The notes: generated by a model from the letters alone, not told the origin. A DNA stretch of 64,000 nt from an uncultured Cyclobacteriaceae bacterium (GCA_943788235.1 CALSPM010000003.1:336413-400412); one strand, 5' to 3'; positions 17,377 to 26,862 are shown, counted from the stretch's first letter. Made by a program: numbers and translations.

Positions 17377-17682
17377 ATGGATTTTATAGACATTGGATTA
17401 ATCGGTAGCTACGTCTTAATAGGGCTTTGTGCCTTGGCTGCCGTTCTCATACCGCTTTACCAATCATTTGGAGATCCCAAATCATTATTGAAGTCAGGAA
17501 TCGGAGTTGGTATCATGATGATAGTATTTCTTTTTGGCTACTTTTTAGCCGACGGAAGTTCTGTTGGTGTGGATGAAACTACTTCAAAATTTGTGGGCGC
17601 AGGTATCATTACTACCTATGCCTTCTTTTTTCTTGCTATTGCTGGGATTATTTATACTGAAATATCTAAAATTTTTAGCTAA
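17377..17682 (+). CDS. Small three-helix membrane protein inside the exbBD cluster
   Basis: I do not recognise a named family. The 101-aa product has three likely membrane segments: IGSYVLIGLCALAAVLIPLY, GIGVGIMMIVFLFGYFLA and GIITTYAFFFLAIAGIIYTEI. It lies 19 bp after exbB and 2 bp before the first exbD, so it is surely co-transcribed and probably belongs to the same inner-membrane energising complex. The arrangement exbB-x-exbD-exbD is familiar from this phylum, but what the extra subunit does is not shown by the sequence. Confidence 0.85.
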   Translation: MDFIDIGLIGSYVLIGLCALAAVLIPLYQSFGDPKSLLKSGIGVGIMMIVFLFGYFLADGSSVGVDETTSKFVGAGIITTYAFFFLAIAGIIYTEISKIFS

Positions 17683-17684
17683 CT

Positions 17685-18320
17685 ATGCCAAGAGGAAAGA
17701 AAAAACTTCCAGAGGTTAGCTCGGGTTCGATGGCAGACATTGCTTTTCTGCTCTTGATCTTCTTTTTGGTGACGACCACGATTGCCAATGATAAAGGGAT
17801 TTTATTGAGGTTACCACCTCCACCAGATCCCTTACAGGAGCAATTAGACATAAAAATACCGGACCGGAATATTTTTACCATTCTAGCGAATTCAAAGGAT
17901 CAATTGCTTGTTGAAGGAGAACCTTTTGAAGGGAGTATGGACGATTTAAAAAATGACGTGAAGAAGTTTATCTTGAATTTCGGAAAGCCTACGCCTGATG
18001 GAATTGAAATTTATAACAGTTTACCTCCACAGATGAAAGCTTTTGTCAATGCTAACGGCAGGAATCCGGAGTCTTCGGACGATCCTACAAGTCTAAAGTC
18101 CATTGTTTCTTTTAAATCGGCCAGAGGCACCAGTTATGATCTCTATGTGGGTATTTTAGATGCGATGAATGCTGCTTATAATGAAGTGTATGCCTCCCGC
18201 GTTGGAATCACAACTGAAGAGTGGTTGAGCCTTGATAGGAGCAATAGTATGCAGAAAGAGATGTACAGCCGTGGACGTAGTGGTATCCCAAGAGCTATAT
18301 CTATCGCCGAACCAGATTAA
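17685..18320 (+). CDS. exbD: ExbD/TolR-family protein, long form
   Basis: The single N-terminal membrane anchor carries the proton-relay aspartate in SGSMADIAFLLLIFFLVTTT (Asp near residue 18). The periplasmic domain (FTILANSKDQLLVEGEPF) is extended to 211 aa by an insert of about 70 residues, longer than enteric ExbD (about 140 aa). The C-terminus EPD is basic-then-acidic with no further membrane span. It precedes a second exbD by 13 bp; the two probably form a heterodimer under the ExbB ring. Confidence 0.92.
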   Translation: MPRGKKKLPEVSSGSMADIAFLLLIFFLVTTTIANDKGILLRLPPPPDPLQEQLDIKIPDRNIFTILANSKDQLLVEGEPFEGSMDDLKNDVKKFILNFGKPTPDGIEIYNSLPPQMKAFVNANGRNPESSDDPTSLKSIVSFKSARGTSYDLYVGILDAMNAAYNEVYASRVGITTEEWLSLDRSNSMQKEMYSRGRSGIPRAISIAEPD

Positions 18321-18333
18321 AACGAATTAAGTT

Positions 18334-18798
18334 ATGCCAAAATTTAAGAAAAACTCAAATACATCCGAGGATATTCCAACAGCTGCATTGCCTGATATTA
18401 TTTTTATGTTGTTGTTCTTTTTTATGGTGACCACTGTTATGAGAGAGACAGATATTATGGTAAAGCAGAAAATTCCGCGTGCTACCCAGTTGACTAAAAT
18501 AGAAAGAAAGTCGTTGGTGAGTTATATTTATGTTGGAGAACCCAAAAATGTCAGTCTTTACGGTTCAGAGCCAAAAATCCAAATTAATGACGTATTCATC
18601 ACAGCGGAGGATATTATCGGTTTTGTGAACACTGAGAAAGATAAGCTTGACGAAGTTGAACGAGACCAGATAACCATGTCCATGAAAGTAGACGTGGATG
18701 TTAAAATGGGAATCATATCAGACGTTCAACAAGAATTAAGAAAGGCAAATGCACTCAAAATACTTTACAGTACGATAAAAAGAGTGGCTGAGAAATAA
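18334..18798 (+). CDS. exbD: ExbD/TolR-family protein, short form
   Basis: This 154-aa second ExbD has the membrane anchor with the conserved aspartate in IPTAALPDIIFMLLFFFMVTT (Asp near residue 22) followed by a periplasmic domain (VSYIYVGEPKNVSLYGSEP, MGIISDVQQELRKANALKILYST). It is the last gene of the exb cluster. No tonB gene is seen in the window, so the partner must be elsewhere. A bidirectional terminator follows. Confidence 0.93.
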   Translation: MPKFKKNSNTSEDIPTAALPDIIFMLLFFFMVTTVMRETDIMVKQKIPRATQLTKIERKSLVSYIYVGEPKNVSLYGSEPKIQINDVFITAEDIIGFVNTEKDKLDEVERDQITMSMKVDVDVKMGIISDVQQELRKANALKILYSTIKRVAEK

Positions 18799-18816
18799 GT
18801 TTAAAATACTTTTATA

Positions 18817-18849
18817 AGAAAAAGGTCATAATCATATGTGCCTTTTTTT
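18817..18849. terminator. Bidirectional terminator between exbD and the HNH gene
   Basis: AAAAAGG and CCTTTTTTT flank a loop of about 13-17 nt (TCATAATCATATGTG), giving an A-tract on one side and a T-tract on the other. It sits between two convergent genes, where a shared terminator is expected. The stem is A/T-rich with only two strong G-C pairs, so it is a modest candidate. Confidence 0.5.
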
Positions 18850-18853
18850 ATTT

Positions 18854-19363
18854 CTAATTATTTGATTTTGGTTCCAAAAAGGGAGCCCATTCGTTTTGCT
18901 TTTGATGATTTAGATTCTTTAAAAACATAATAAAAGATGGCTTTATTGGTTTTTTATGGAGTATTAAATTGGACTCACAGATGAACTTGTCACCTTTTTT
19001 TGCGTTACAAGAAAGACAGGCAGTGACAAGATTTGTCCAAATAGATTTACCACCCCTGGATCTTGGAATGAGATGGTCAAGTGTTAAATCTTGGGTTTGG
19101 CCACAGTATTGACATTTATATTGATCTCTTTTAAAAATATTTTGACGGCTCAAAATAACACTCTTGTAAGGTAAGCTGACATACCTGTTCAGTTTAATTA
19201 CAGAGGGATAGGGATAGCTTTGACTGATACTTCTTAAGACCTGACTTTTTGACTCGCTGACGAGTTCCGCTTTTGCATTAAAAATTAAAAGAAAGGCACG
19301 GTTTACATGACAGAGGGCCAACGGAGTAAAGTCTTGATTTAATACCAGTACCCCCATCATCAA
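18854..19363 (-). CDS. HNH endonuclease-domain protein
   Basis: The 169-aa protein opens with GVLVLNQDFTPLALCHVNRA, the N-terminal pattern of small bacterial HNH proteins, then a nuclease core: zinc-type Cys84/Cys87 (CQYCG), DHLIPRSRGG at residues 96-105 and CLSCNAKKG from Cys116. All metal-binding and catalytic positions are kept, so nuclease activity is plausible, but the cellular role of this chromosomal family is unknown. It overlaps smpB by 4 bp and is the third gene of the tsaD-smpB-HNH operon. Confidence 0.88.
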   Translation of the reverse strand: MMMGVLVLNQDFTPLALCHVNRAFLLIFNAKAELVSESKSQVLRSISQSYPYPSVIKLNRYVSLPYKSVILSRQNIFKRDQYKCQYCGQTQDLTLDHLIPRSRGGKSIWTNLVTACLSCNAKKGDKFICESNLILHKKPIKPSFIMFLKNLNHQKQNEWAPFLEPKSNN

Positions 19364-19830
19364 ATAAGCTTAATTTGTTTTAACTCTCGGTCATGATCTT
19401 TTTTCTTCATACTTTCCCTTTTATCATGTAGCTTTTTTCCTTGTGCCAGAGCTATTTCCATTTTGGCTATTCCTCTTTTAATAACATATAATTTTGTGGG
19501 GATGATGGCTAATCCCTTTTCCTCTGATTTGGCTTTAAATCTTTCAATTTCTTTTTTGCTCAGTAATAACTTCCTCTCTCGGGTAGGTTCATGGTTATAA
19601 ATTGAGCTTTCTTTATAGATCGCAATATTCATAGATCGCACAAAAAGTTCTCCACGAATGACGATACAATGTGCTTCTTGCAGTGAAACTTTACCTTCCC
19701 TTATAGATTTTATTTCACTTCCTTGTAACACAATACCAACTTCCAATTTTTCAATGAGAATGTAATTAAAGGATGCTTTCTTATTGCGAATAGAAATATT
19801 ATCAGAAAATCGGGTCTTGTTATTTTTCAT
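19360..19830 (-). CDS. smpB: SsrA-binding protein
   Basis: SmpB delivers tmRNA to stalled ribosomes. The 156-aa protein has the expected beta-barrel motifs KLEVGIVLQGSEIKSIREGKVSL (about residues 29-51) and YNHEPTRERKLLLSKKEI (about 78-95), and the basic C-terminal tail KKLHDKRESMKKKDHDRELK needed for decoding-centre contact. Overlaps tsaD by 11 bp and the HNH gene by 4 bp. The tmRNA gene was not found in this window. Confidence 0.97.
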   Translation of the reverse strand: MKNNKTRFSDNISIRNKKASFNYILIEKLEVGIVLQGSEIKSIREGKVSLQEAHCIVIRGELFVRSMNIAIYKESSIYNHEPTRERKLLLSKKEIERFKAKSEEKGLAIIPTKLYVIKRGIAKMEIALAQGKKLHDKRESMKKKDHDRELKQIKLI

Positions 19831-20836
19831 TTAAAAAACTCATTCTAGGTTGGGGGGCATCTGTCAAATGGCCAAAAGATTTGTTTTGAAAATAAAGATG
19901 ACCTGAGATGGCCACCATGGCCGCATTGTCAGTGCAATATTCGAACTCCGGTATATAGCTCATCCATTGATGTTTTTGACTCAGTTGCTTAAGCTGGGTT
20001 CTTAACTCCTTATTCGCGGCGACCCCCCCTGCGATGGCAATTTGTCTTATACTGGTCTCCTCTGCCGCTAGTACTAGTTTTTTCATGAGCATTGAAATGA
20101 GATGTTTTTGATAACTCGCGCAGATATCAGCTAAATTTTCCAGTATGAAATCAGGGTTATTTTTCAAATGGTCTCGAAGAAAATATAATAACGAAGTTTT
20201 AATTCCACTAAAGGAAAAATTCAAATCTTTTATTTGAGATTCTGAAAATGAAAATTTTTGAGGATTGCCATATGTGGCATATTTATCTATTTTTGGGCCA
20301 CCTGGATAGGGAAAGCCCAGTAATTTGGCACCTTTATCAAATGCTTCACCTACGGCATCATCAATGGTACTTCCCAATATGACCATGTCAATCGTGCTAT
20401 TTACTTTGACGATTTGGGTATGACCACCACTTACAGTTAGGCAAATAAAGGGGAATATAGGTGTTGGCGTTTCAATAAAATGAGCCAAAATATGTGCCTT
20501 CATATGATTGACGTTGATAATAGGGATGTCTAAGGCAAAAGCCAGACTCTTTGCGTAAGAATAACCGACCATGAGGGCTCCTAATAAGCCAGGTCCTTGG
20601 GTAACAGCAATGGCACTCAAATCTGAAAATTTGATCTCGGCACTCCTCAGAGCTGATTTGACCACCAAGATTATGTTTTTTTGATGTGCTCTAGAGGCTA
20701 ATTCAGGCACTACACCTCCGTATTCTTCATGTATGGATTGCGTAGCGATGATATTATTCATTACTTTGCCATCAATACAAATAGAAGCAGATGTTTCGTC
20801 ACATGAAGATTCAATACCAAGTATGATGGTTTTCAT
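19820..20836 (-). CDS. tsaD: tRNA N6-adenosine threonylcarbamoyltransferase
   Basis: TsaD transfers threonylcarbamoyl to A37 of ANN-decoding tRNAs, working with TsaB, TsaE and TsaC. The 338-aa protein shows the N-terminal ATPase-fold motif LGIESSCDETSAS, the metal-binding HMKAH at residues 111-115, SGGHTQIV near 135 and GGVAANKELR near 268. It heads the tsaD-smpB-HNH operon and is divergent from tamB with 14 bp between the starts. Confidence 0.97.
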   Translation of the reverse strand: MKTIILGIESSCDETSASICIDGKVMNNIIATQSIHEEYGGVVPELASRAHQKNIILVVKSALRSAEIKFSDLSAIAVTQGPGLLGALMVGYSYAKSLAFALDIPIINVNHMKAHILAHFIETPTPIFPFICLTVSGGHTQIVKVNSTIDMVILGSTIDDAVGEAFDKGAKLLGFPYPGGPKIDKYATYGNPQKFSFSESQIKDLNFSFSGIKTSLLYFLRDHLKNNPDFILENLADICASYQKHLISMLMKKLVLAAEETSIRQIAIAGGVAANKELRTQLKQLSQKHQWMSYIPEFEYCTDNAAMVAISGHLYFQNKSFGHLTDAPQPRMSFLNEK

Positions 20837-20850
20837 TTATATATCCCTGA

Positions 20851-23800
20851 TTGAGTTTGAAAAATAGCCTTACAAATATAGTTAGATCCCTCCTAAGATA
20901 TTTGTTATATGCGCTAGGTTTACTTTCATTTCTTTTGATCACGTCAACTATCTTTCTGCAGTTTTCTAATGTGCAAGAACATTTATTAAGGTCATTTATA
21001 GCCGATTTATCACAAAAGAGTTGCTATCCCATCAAAATTGAGGCTATGAATATTGATTTGTGGGATCTTTCTAATATCTCCCATATCCAGGTTTTTGACT
21101 TAAATCAAAATCTTATGCTGTCATTTGATGACGTAGAAATAGATTTTAATTTAATTGATTTATTTCGAAAGGGATCCTTCAGTTTAGAGCATATTGATTT
21201 TGATAAAATCAGGATTAATCTTAGGAGAAATAAAGAATCTGGTGTGATCAATTTGCAATCCTTTCTCGCGGCCTTGAGGTCCGATGATAAGGATATTCAG
21301 AGTGAGCAAATACTGCATATTGGAAGTGCAGCATTTAAAGATTTACAGCTTAATTGGAACGATCATGTTCTAACCCAGCAGAGGCTATTCTCGTCTCCCC
21401 TTTGCCTAAATATAAATGATCTGAAGTTGATAGATATTATGGCTTCTGCTGATAGTATCGGTTTTTATATGGAAAGGTTAAAAGCTGATTCATCTATTGT
21501 TTCAAGTTCTTCAATTTCGGATTTTAATGGGTTTTTTGGTTTTACTCGAGATCAAGTTGACCTCGCTGGAATCCATTTAAAATGTGGAGAAACAGAGATT
21601 AATAGCGAGGTCAATTTGAGATTGATTCATGGAGATTGGACTTCGTTCAACAAGGATAGTGTTTTTATAGAGATGACTTTGAGCCCCTCTCTAATAGACA
21701 CCAAAGATCTAAACATTGAGCTAAAAAAGCATCTTAAGGACCGCAAAAGTATTTCTATAGAGATGCAGATGGAAGGTTATTTGAATGACCTTCAACTCTC
21801 AAGTCTTTCTGGAATATTTGAATCAGGAAGTCTATTAAAGGCTCGGGGTCGTATCAATGGGATGGGTGATGTTGATTCTGCAATTTTAACATTAGACCTT
21901 CTTGATTCTTACTGGGTTCAAGAAGATATAAGAGGCTATCTTAAAGATTACCATTATGGACCACTTCGCTTTGCTGGTAGAATCCAGGGCAATAAAGATG
22001 AAATGTTGATTAAAGGCAAGGCAATTAATGAATATGGAAACATAGGTCTTGATCTTAATGCGATGGATCTTTCTAGTCCTGAAAATATCTCCTATCGAGG
22101 GAAGGTTGATTTTGATGATTTTCAATTGGGTAAGATACTAGATGATTCAAGATTAGGAAAGGGCCGTGGAAGATTGAAATTTCAAGGATCTGGTATTAAT
22201 TCTCATACCATGAATTCAAATTTACTCATTCAATTAGAAAATTTCATTTTTCTAAATAAGGCCTATCAAAATATAGGACTAGTTTTAAAGAAAGAACCAG
22301 ATAACTATCAGTTCAGCTTTAGTTCTGATGATAAGGACTTGAAAATGGCGGGTGAGGGAGTGTATCTTCATCAGAAGTCTCCCCAACTTGAGGCAGATAT
22401 CGTGATCAATTATGCAAATTTGAAAGCGATGAATTTTTCCGAAGATACTTCAGTACTCTCATTAAATGCTAAAATTAATATCAAGGATATTCAAAATTCT
22501 AGCTTAATAGGGAATTTCGTTTTGAATGATATACAAACATTGAATAAGGGGGAGAGGATGATTTTTGATCCAGTTTATATATCAATAGATACGATCGAGG
22601 CGGAAAGAGTAAAGATTGAAAACTCAAGTTTTACTCTGTCTGCCTCTGGTAATTTCCCAATATACACCGTTATTTCTGATATGATATCTGAGGCTCGTTT
22701 TTATAAAAACCAATTAATATTTAATGAGAAAAATTTAAGACAGCCTCCATTAAGTACTTATGAAATTAAAGTGAAAGCAGCCTTAGAGGACATGGGTCCT
22801 ATAGGAAGGCTGACTAAAATGGATCAGGTACTAGGGGGAAGTTTGAGTATTGATTTAGCCTACCAAAAGGGCCTTTCTTTTTCTGGAAATATCTCCACCG
22901 AATTATTCCAATTAGATACCTTTAAATTTCTGAATAATCAAATGGCATTTGACCTTGAGACAAATGGGAGTAATCATATTGTTGGTGAAGTGATATTGTC
23001 TTCAAAAAAGCAGAAATGGCCGCGTTTATCAGAAACATCCGATCTTAATATTTCATTAGGTTTAAATTCGGATACCTTGACAGGAGATATAAGGATGGCA
23101 CAACCATCGAAAAACTCATCTTTAAGTTTGAATACGCAATCTATTTTTGGAAGGGACGAAATAACTATTAAATTTTTGACGTCGGAGCTCAAGTGGCTAG
23201 ATAAGATTTGGAAAATCAATAAAGAAAATCAAATCATCATTTCCAAAGAGCAACTCTGGCTCAAAAACATCGAAATTTCTGGTGATCTTGATTTTATAGG
23301 ATTAGAAGGCGTAATATCACATGATCAATCCTCTGAACTTTACTTTGAAATAGCACATTTTGATTTGCAAAATTTAGCTTCTGTTTTGCCCCATAAGTGG
23401 GAGGGTATTTTGTCATCCAAGGGAAAAATAGAGCGATTGGGCGTTGAACAGCCATGGCATATAGATGGTCAACTCAATATATTAGGATTCCAATTTGAAG
23501 AGGTCGGGATTGGTGATTTGGAGGGAGTTATTGATTGGAGACCACGTGAGAATGGATTGTATACTGATATTAAAATAAGATCTGATTCAATTGAAAAGGG
23601 GAGGTTCTTTGGTTATGTCTTTCCTACTAATCAAGAGAATCAAATTGATTTGAATGCGGAATTTAAGGAAATGCGAATTAATTGGTTAGCACCATTATTT
23701 CAAAAGAAAATTTCAGGTGTTGATGGATATGCTTCAGGAAAATTAAGAATTCAGGGCCCTATCTTTAATCCTAAAGTCAATGGGCAGGCTACTTTGTCTA

Positions 23801-25239
23801 AGGGAATAGCTACGGTCGATTATTTGAATACTGATTATAAATTTTCTGGAATCACTCAATTTGATCAAAACATAATTTATTTTGATCAAATTGAAATATT
23901 CGATCGGTTTGGATCTCAAGGCTTTATTACGGGCCAAGTCACACACGAAAACATGAAAGGTAAGACTTTAGATGCAAAAGTAGATTTTCTTAATTTGGAA
24001 CTCTTAAACACAAGCGGCAATCAAAACACGCTCTATTATGGTAATGCCTTTGGTAGTGGAGATGTAAGTATAAATGGTCCATTTAATAATCTGATTTTCG
24101 ATGTCAATATTCAAACAGACGAAAAAACGCGTTTAAAAATACCTATTGAAGATCAAATGAACTTCGAAAAACAAGATTATATTGTTTTCGTGCAACAATC
24201 AAATGCCATTAATTCATCTAGCGATGTTGTAAAACAAAAAAATAGTAATCGTGGTTTTCAGGTAAATATGAACCTAGAGATCACTCGAGATGCATATGGG
24301 GAGCTGATTTTTAATGAACAAACGGGAGATATCATCAGAGGTAGGGGGCAAGGAAATTTGCAGTTAAGTGTTAATTCTGATGGCCTATTTGAAGTGCTTG
24401 GTCAATTTGAAGTACAGGAAGGGGCTTACAATTGGACTTCAAATATCCTTAATAAAGAATTTAAGATTCAACCGGGAGGGACGGTTTCCTTTTTTGGAGA
24501 TCCGTACCAAGGGGTTATGTCCTTAGAGGCCAATTATAGGCAATTGGTAGATCTTTCATCTTGGGCAGGCCAATCTAATAACTTTGGTAAAAAAAGCCCC
24601 ATATTGGTCGCTCTTAAGCTTAATGGACCTGTAGTTAATCCTAGAATTGATTTTGAGCTTAAGTTTGAAGAAAACAGTACCATATCTAATAGTGATACCG
24701 ATTGGTTTGATATCCTCACGGCCATTAATTCAAATGAGCAAGAGTTGAAACGTCAAGTTTTTAGTTTGCTAATTTTGAGACAATTATCACCTAGTAATCA
24801 ACTCCCGACCTCTGGACAAATTGGGCAAGGTTTTGGAAATAGTGTCAGTGAGTTCATTAGTAATCAATTGAGTTATTGGCTGAATCAGGTCGATGATAAC
24901 CTTGAAGTAAGTGTAGATTTATTAGGTCTAGATGAATCCGCTGCCGAGACGGTTGAGTTGAGATTGGCCTATACTTTTTTAGAGGGGCGCTTACGTTTGG
25001 CCGGAGCAAGTGCGGTAAACAGTACTCAAAATCAATCGAGTGCTGCTAACAATATCATAGGAGATATGACTTTTGATTATTTCTTGACTGAAGATGGAAG
25101 ACTAAGGTTGAAAATCTTCCGACAAAACAATCCCTATAATTATGCAAATGAGAGTTCAGCGGAGGGGGGTATTAGTTTGCAATATGTTAAATCATTCAAT
25201 AAGTTGAAAGGGTTATTTATGAATAATACCAAAAAATAA
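20851..25239 (+). CDS. tamB: TamB-like translocation/assembly module protein (DUF490)
   Basis: The 1,462-aa protein has one N-terminal membrane anchor (LLYALGLLSFLLITSTIFLQF, residues about 17-37), an AsmA-like beginning and a very long beta-rich periplasmic body of repeating strands (for example GRGRLKFQGSGI, ANGDLGLDLN-like units). The last approx. 400 residues hold the family's DUF490/TamB region (GRGQGNLQLSVNSDGLFEVLGQFEVQEGAYNW, GGTVSFFGDPYQGVMSLEANY). TamB-type proteins bridge the periplasm and move phospholipid or help insert outer-membrane proteins. The start is TTG at 20851, directly after an in-frame TGA; no early ATG exists. The omp85-type tamA partner is not adjacent. Confidence 0.9.
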   Translation: MSLKNSLTNIVRSLLRYLLYALGLLSFLLITSTIFLQFSNVQEHLLRSFIADLSQKSCYPIKIEAMNIDLWDLSNISHIQVFDLNQNLMLSFDDVEIDFNLIDLFRKGSFSLEHIDFDKIRINLRRNKESGVINLQSFLAALRSDDKDIQSEQILHIGSAAFKDLQLNWNDHVLTQQRLFSSPLCLNINDLKLIDIMASADSIGFYMERLKADSSIVSSSSISDFNGFFGFTRDQVDLAGIHLKCGETEINSEVNLRLIHGDWTSFNKDSVFIEMTLSPSLIDTKDLNIELKKHLKDRKSISIEMQMEGYLNDLQLSSLSGIFESGSLLKARGRINGMGDVDSAILTLDLLDSYWVQEDIRGYLKDYHYGPLRFAGRIQGNKDEMLIKGKAINEYGNIGLDLNAMDLSSPENISYRGKVDFDDFQLGKILDDSRLGKGRGRLKFQGSGINSHTMNSNLLIQLENFIFLNKAYQNIGLVLKKEPDNYQFSFSSDDKDLKMAGEGVYLHQKSPQLEADIVINYANLKAMNFSEDTSVLSLNAKINIKDIQNSSLIGNFVLNDIQTLNKGERMIFDPVYISIDTIEAERVKIENSSFTLSASGNFPIYTVISDMISEARFYKNQLIFNEKNLRQPPLSTYEIKVKAALEDMGPIGRLTKMDQVLGGSLSIDLAYQKGLSFSGNISTELFQLDTFKFLNNQMAFDLETNGSNHIVGEVILSSKKQKWPRLSETSDLNISLGLNSDTLTGDIRMAQPSKNSSLSLNTQSIFGRDEITIKFLTSELKWLDKIWKINKENQIIISKEQLWLKNIEISGDLDFIGLEGVISHDQSSELYFEIAHFDLQNLASVLPHKWEGILSSKGKIERLGVEQPWHIDGQLNILGFQFEEVGIGDLEGVIDWRPRENGLYTDIKIRSDSIEKGRFFGYVFPTNQENQIDLNAEFKEMRINWLAPLFQKKISGVDGYASGKLRIQGPIFNPKVNGQATLSKGIATVDYLNTDYKFSGITQFDQNIIYFDQIEIFDRFGSQGFITGQVTHENMKGKTLDAKVDFLNLELLNTSGNQNTLYYGNAFGSGDVSINGPFNNLIFDVNIQTDEKTRLKIPIEDQMNFEKQDYIVFVQQSNAINSSSDVVKQKNSNRGFQVNMNLEITRDAYGELIFNEQTGDIIRGRGQGNLQLSVNSDGLFEVLGQFEVQEGAYNWTSNILNKEFKIQPGGTVSFFGDPYQGVMSLEANYRQLVDLSSWAGQSNNFGKKSPILVALKLNGPVVNPRIDFELKFEENSTISNSDTDWFDILTAINSNEQELKRQVFSLLILRQLSPSNQLPTSGQIGQGFGNSVSEFISNQLSYWLNQVDDNLEVSVDLLGLDESAAETVELRLAYTFLEGRLRLAGASAVNSTQNQSSAANNIIGDMTFDYFLTEDGRLRLKIFRQNNPYNYANESSAEGGISLQYVKSFNKLKGLFMNNTKK
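20873..20880 (-). promoter_or_regulatory. -7 promoter element for tsaD-smpB-HNH
   Basis: TATATTTG on the minus strand matches TAnnTTTG and would start transcription about 30 nt before the tsaD ATG. No TTTG is seen at the -33 place. It lies inside the first codons of tamB. Confidence 0.4.
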
Positions 25240-25305
25240 TTTCAAATTTCTAGAGGGCATCTTTTTTAGATTAGATTTAAAAAACGGAGCCAAAATCGTT
25301 AAGTT

Positions 25306-25668
25306 TGTAGAGCAAGCGAGCTCATCGCCTCAATATTGAGGAGGAAAGTCCGGGCAGCACAGAGTACCGTACTTCTTAATTGGAAGTCTTTTTTTTAAGG
25401 AGATAGTGCAACAGAAAATATACCGTCTTGATTTTTCGAGATAAGGGTGAAAAGGTGAGGTAAGAGCTCACCGGTCTCAGCGTGAGTTGAGGCGCATTGT
25501 AAACCTTACGGGCTGAAAGGTCAAATAGATCTTGCGATCAAGAGCTACTCGCTCATGCAAGAGGGGTAGACCGTTCGATTCCAAAAGTGATTTTGGAACT
25601 AGATAAATGATGGGACAGTATTAAGAATTTTCTTAGTATAGTACAGAACCCGGCTTATTTGCTTGTTT
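25306..25668 (+). ncRNA. rnpB: RNase P RNA (class A)
   Basis: The universally conserved core is present: GAGGAAAGTCCGGGC near 25340, the central GTAAACC element near 25498, and at the 3' end AGATAAATGATGG followed by ACAGAACCCGGCTTA near 25643-25656. The outer P1 helix pairs AGCAAGC (25311-25317) with GCTTGTT (25661-25667). This RNA is the catalytic part of RNase P, which matures tRNA 5' ends. Ends are approximate. Confidence 0.93.
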
Positions 25669-25686
25669 AATTTTAATTGAATTAAT

Positions 25687-26862
25687 ATGTCTCATATTTT
25701 AGTTGTTGATGATGAAAAGAGTATTAGAGATACTTTAATTGAAATTATTGAATTTGAAGGTTACACGATAGGACAGGCAGGCGATGGTGAGGCAGGCCTA
25801 GCTTATTTAAAGCAACATCAAGTTGATTTGGTTCTTTGTGATGTTAAAATGCCTAAAATGGACGGTATTCAACTTCTAGAATCAGCTAATTTAGACGGGA
25901 TATCAGTTCCTTTTATTATGATATCAGCTCAAGGAACCATTGAAACTGCCGTTGAAGCGACTAAAAAAGGAGCTTTTGACTTTATTGAAAAGCCCCCAGA
26001 TCTTAATCGATTATTGATAACCATCAAAAATGCCCTTGATAAAAGCTATTTAACTCAGGAGACTAAGTTACTTAAAAAGAAGATCAACGGAACGATAGAC
26101 ATGATCGGTGACTCACCCGAAATTAATGGTGTTAAATCTGTGATTGAAAAAGTAGCTCCTACTCAAGCAAGAGTATTAATTACAGGTGAAAATGGTACAG
26201 GAAAGGAATTAGTAGCAAAATGGTTACATGAAAAGAGTGAGCGATCAAATAAGCGTCTAATTGAAGTAAACTGCGCTGCTATTCCTTCAGAGTTACTTGA
26301 GAGCGAATTATTTGGTCATGAAAAAGGAGCTTTCACCTCTGCAAACAAGCAACGTATCGGGAAATTTGAACAAGCCCATCAAGGGACTTTATTTCTAGAT
26401 GAGATTGGCGATATGAGTTTGGGCGCCCAGGCGAAAGTGCTTCGGGCGCTTCAAGAAAATCAAATCACAAGAGTAGGTGGCGAGAAGTTGATTAAGATGG
26501 ATGTGAGAATTGTAGCGGCGACCAATAAAGATTTGAAAAAGGAGATTGTTTCTGGCAATTTTAGAGAAGATTTGTATCATCGACTCAGTGTTATTTTGAT
26601 CGAGGTACCTCCACTGCGAGAGCGATCTCAAGACATAGCCCTTTTGATAGATTATTTTTTAAAAGAAATATGCAGCAACTATGGAATTCCTGTAAAGCTA
26701 ATTAAATTAGATGCACGCAGGTTACTTACCGGCTATATGTGGCCTGGTAATATTAGAGAGTTGAGGAATGTGATTGAAAGATTGATAATACTATGCGAAA
26801 AGGAAATTTCAGCCAAAGACATTAAAATCCATACCAATATGAGGAATACTATTAAGCCTTAG
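25687..26862 (+). CDS. NtrC-type response regulator without DNA-binding domain
   Basis: Residues 1-115 are a receiver domain with acidic pocket DDE at 8-10 and phospho-acceptor Asp52 (LCDVKMPKMDG). Residues about 140-375 are an AAA+ sigma-54-interaction domain: Walker A GENGTGKE at 168-175, Walker B LFLDEIGD at 235-242, and arginine-finger region LPPLRERSQDI. The sigma-54 contact loop reads GAFTSA rather than GAFTGA. The protein ends 20 residues after the AAA+ domain, with no Fis-type helix-turn-helix. It starts 19 nt after rnpB. No histidine kinase is adjacent. Confidence 0.92.
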   Translation: MSHILVVDDEKSIRDTLIEIIEFEGYTIGQAGDGEAGLAYLKQHQVDLVLCDVKMPKMDGIQLLESANLDGISVPFIMISAQGTIETAVEATKKGAFDFIEKPPDLNRLLITIKNALDKSYLTQETKLLKKKINGTIDMIGDSPEINGVKSVIEKVAPTQARVLITGENGTGKELVAKWLHEKSERSNKRLIEVNCAAIPSELLESELFGHEKGAFTSANKQRIGKFEQAHQGTLFLDEIGDMSLGAQAKVLRALQENQITRVGGEKLIKMDVRIVAATNKDLKKEIVSGNFREDLYHRLSVILIEVPPLRERSQDIALLIDYFLKEICSNYGIPVKLIKLDARRLLTGYMWPGNIRELRNVIERLIILCEKEISAKDIKIHTNMRNTIKP

